Assembly (NCBI GenBank): GCA_002359315.1
Contig: DEMS01000013.1
Span: 62,001-126,000, forward strand
Origin: Bacteroidetes bacterium UBA2664
GTDB taxonomy: Bacteria; Bacteroidota; Rhodothermia; Balneolales; Balneolaceae
Direction: 5' to 3'
Length of the DNA: 64,000 bases
A program made the translations under genes and the position numbers. Positions 62,172 to 64,000 of this stretch are shown here, piece by piece (positions within the stretch are counted from its first letter, which is position 1; each line of letters begins with the position of its first letter). The notes below the pieces were generated by a model that was not told where the DNA came from, searched no databases, and worked only from the letters and a program-made list of their open reading frames with translations.

Positions 62172-64000
62172 TCACTTCAATTCCATTTTCAGAGTCACAT
62201 AAGGTGAAATGGCAAGCTGATCTATCCGACGGCTGGTGAATACGTCGTAGTAGAAGATATTTATTTGATCATATGCGTTGATTGCACCTACCTGCACGTT
62301 CAGATTTGATCCGTTATCTGCTAAACGGAATGAGCGTTCCACGGAAACATCAACCCGATGAACGGTTGGCATTCTGCCCAGGTAGGGTTTGTCGACAACC
62401 ACGCGTCGGGTACCCCTGTCATCTCGTACATCGGGTAGGCGCTGCCTGAAATCCAGGAGATCATCAAAACCCATGGGCCGGGTAAATGGCATGCCTGAAC
62501 CAAGCTGCCACCGCACACCAGTGGTATAGGGGCCAAAATCCATGCTGACCAATGCATTGACCTGGTGCCTGCGGTCGTGGGGGGGATGAAAATCTTGCAC
62601 CGGTTCTCCAAACCAGACGCTGAAATGATCCTGAGCTGATTCATAAAGCGTCCAGTTATAACCATATCCCAAAAGGGTGTAAAACCTGCCACTGTTGAAT
62701 TCCAGACGAAGGTCACTGCCGTAAACCTGACCATTGGCCAACGCCAGATCGGTAGTAAATTCGGCTATGGTACTCCAGACCGGTACAGCCATGTTTTCCA
62801 TTTTCTTATAATAGGCCTCAACAGACCAGGTAAATCCGCTTGAAAAGGATTGCTGCCACCCAATTGTGGTATGAATGGCCTCTTTTTGAGAGCTGCCAAG
62901 TGGAGAGCTCATCCAGGCCACAAAAACGGAACTTACATCGCGAATATCACTGATCCCGGTAATAGGCTGAAGGTACAAACCTGCCGAGCCGCTGAATTCC
63001 TCACTGTCACGCCCAAAAGGCTGCCATGCAAAACGGAACCTGGGTTCTAAGCCATATCCAAGCAGCCCGTTGTATGAAAAACCCAAACCGGGCTGTAGAT
63101 TCAGCTTCTTCCCAACAGGAACGGTTGCCTGTGCATGTCCGCCGAGAATAAACTGGGTGGAAGAAGCAACATCGAAACCCGTAAATTTTTCGCCCAAGTC
63201 ATGGCTCAAAAACTTGAGTCGGGTGTACATGCCATAATCAAAACGGACATCACCCGAGAACTGCCGGAGGTCTAAATCGAGGTTTAAACGCATGATACTT
63301 GATTTAAAACCGAACGGTTCAATATTTCCCACAGTGTTTGAAAATCGGCTAATATTCACATTGGTTGTCATTAATGTGCCGGTCCCTTCGGGCAGAGCAA
63401 CACAACGCCCGCCAAGTACTAAATTTCTCCACTGGATGCTTTCCGGGTCTTCAAAATCCATTCTACCCCTGTCGTAGGTGTGTAGTGCCATTAATGAGCA
63501 GCGATTATCGTTCTGGATAAAGCTGGTTTTTAGAAACTGGCTCTGAAATTTAAGCGGTTGCTCTTCGATGGGATACCAGGCGCTTGTTTGCTCAATCAGG
63601 GAATTGCGTGCTGAAAATGCCCACGATGAACTTCCTTCAGAGAGTGGCCCCTCTACAAAAACATCTGCTGCAAACGGGCTTACAGATGCCGAGCCCGAGG
63701 TGTTATACAGGTCACCATGGCGCAACTGAACATCCAAAACCGATGCCAGTCGTCCTGAATATTTCGGTGCGAATCCGCCTGCATAAAAATCTGCCCCCGA
63801 TACAAGGTTCCCCGGTAGTGGAGAAAAGAAACCTACAATATGAGAAGGCTGGTAGATCAGTGCCCCGTCGAGCAGTACCATGTTTTCTGATGGTGAACCA
63901 CCCCTGATAAATACCTGTCCACCCCTGTCTCCCATCGATACCACACCGGGCAGGGTTTGAAGGTATGCGGCGATATCACCCGATGCCGGACCGGGCACCC
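62172..64000 (-). CDS. TonB-dependent outer-membrane receptor, C-terminal part
   Basis: The frame enters from the right edge, so the N terminus (signal, TonB box and any carboxypeptidase-like domain) is outside the window; 609 residues are visible. It begins inside the plug domain (DIAAYLQTLPGVVSMGDRGG, QVFIRGGSPSENMVLLDGAL) and continues as a beta barrel of alternating strands, ending YVTLKMELK. The plug segment VFIRGGSPSENMVLLDG is the conserved IRG motif region. The substrate is unknown. Its last codons abut the 48-bp repeat array. Confidence 0.92.
   Translation of the reverse strand, partial: VPGPASGDIAAYLQTLPGVVSMGDRGGQVFIRGGSPSENMVLLDGALIYQPSHIVGFFSPLPGNLVSGADFYAGGFAPKYSGRLASVLDVQLRHGDLYNTSGSASVSPFAADVFVEGPLSEGSSSWAFSARNSLIEQTSAWYPIEEQPLKFQSQFLKTSFIQNDNRCSLMALHTYDRGRMDFEDPESIQWRNLVLGGRCVALPEGTGTLMTTNVNISRFSNTVGNIEPFGFKSSIMRLNLDLDLRQFSGDVRFDYGMYTRLKFLSHDLGEKFTGFDVASSTQFILGGHAQATVPVGKKLNLQPGLGFSYNGLLGYGLEPRFRFAWQPFGRDSEEFSGSAGLYLQPITGISDIRDVSSVFVAWMSSPLGSSQKEAIHTTIGWQQSFSSGFTWSVEAYYKKMENMAVPVWSTIAEFTTDLALANGQVYGSDLRLEFNSGRFYTLLGYGYNWTLYESAQDHFSVWFGEPVQDFHPPHDRRHQVNALVSMDFGPYTTGVRWQLGSGMPFTRPMGFDDLLDFRQRLPDVRDDRGTRRVVVDKPYLGRMPTVHRVDVSVERSFRLADNGSNLNVQVGAINAYDQINIFYYDVFTSRRIDQLAISPYVTLKMELK

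Noticed and set aside
61930..62175. An antisense frame with 16-residue repeats (INRHPFGGQASLQPTL type)
   Set aside because: The repeats are just the translation of the 48-bp tandem DNA repeat, whose length is a multiple of three; there is no start context or family.
1..64000. CRISPR arrays, rRNA genes and other tRNAs
   Set aside because: No regularly spaced repeats with unique spacers, rRNA sequence or second cloverleaf was found by reading both strands; short tandem arrays lack spacer structure.

Overview
This window looks like a chromosome segment from a marine or halophilic member of the Bacteroidota/Balneolota group; a Balneolaceae-type genome is my best guess. The grounds are a zinc-less DksA-like protein, an S9B dipeptidyl peptidase IV, a SusC-like TonB receptor, an ECF sigma operon with Spy-like proteins, moderate GC content and weak Shine-Dalgarno signals. 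This assignment is inference from gene content, because no rRNA or other marker gene is present.

Positions 1-4927 look like the end of an integrated genomic island. It carries the C-terminal half of a CusA copper/silver efflux pump, a PII-like protein of the kind found beside cus genes, a DUF411 metal-binding protein, a fused HMA-AraC candidate sensor and a tyrosine integrase. The integrase lies just inside the 3' end of a CAT-anticodon tRNA, the classic attachment arrangement. Positions 5172-19656 hold housekeeping and transport genes: a phosphohexomutase, DPP-IV, the TrkA/TrkH potassium system facing a RCK-gated potassium channel, RlmN, a GhrA-like reductase, and a divergent DinB/ArsR pair with a 20-bp palindromic operator.

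Positions 20433-29437 are dominated by a tightly packed minus-strand run: pyrimidine-nucleoside phosphorylase, PspA, two uncharacterised coiled-coil proteins (one membrane anchored), a crotonase, a CNNM/CorC protein, an AAA+ ATPase and PheA. PspA belongs to the ESCRT-III superfamily, so its linkage to coiled-coil partners and an AAA+ motor makes this the best candidate for an uncharacterised membrane-maintenance system. Positions 29492-49685 contain a PdxB with an unusual charged insert, TatD, a BadF-type kinase, divergent metF/metH, an ECF sigma/anti-sigma operon flanked by two Spy-like proteins, PEP carboxylase, a sugar transporter next to a ROK kinase, a cold-shock protein, a DksA-like protein and a D-amino acid aminotransferase.

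Positions 49937-57322 start with gatC and continue as a cell-surface polysaccharide cluster (YfhO-like protein, TupA-like ATP-grasp protein, two GT2 glycosyltransferases, a flippase). After that come a quinone oxidoreductase, an unknown protein, a methyltransferase, pyrF, rnhA and the C-terminal part of a TonB-dependent receptor.

A recurring oddity is the set of degenerate tandem duplications at gene ends, at 53585-53755, 58348-58532, 61091-61490 and 62016-62168. The clearest is the pyrF-rnhA junction, where two extra copies of the junction have made two short chimeric reading frames chained by overlapping stop/start codons. A family of dispersed elements with CATCCTGAA-type inverted ends occurs at 9164, 18616, 59314 and 61918.
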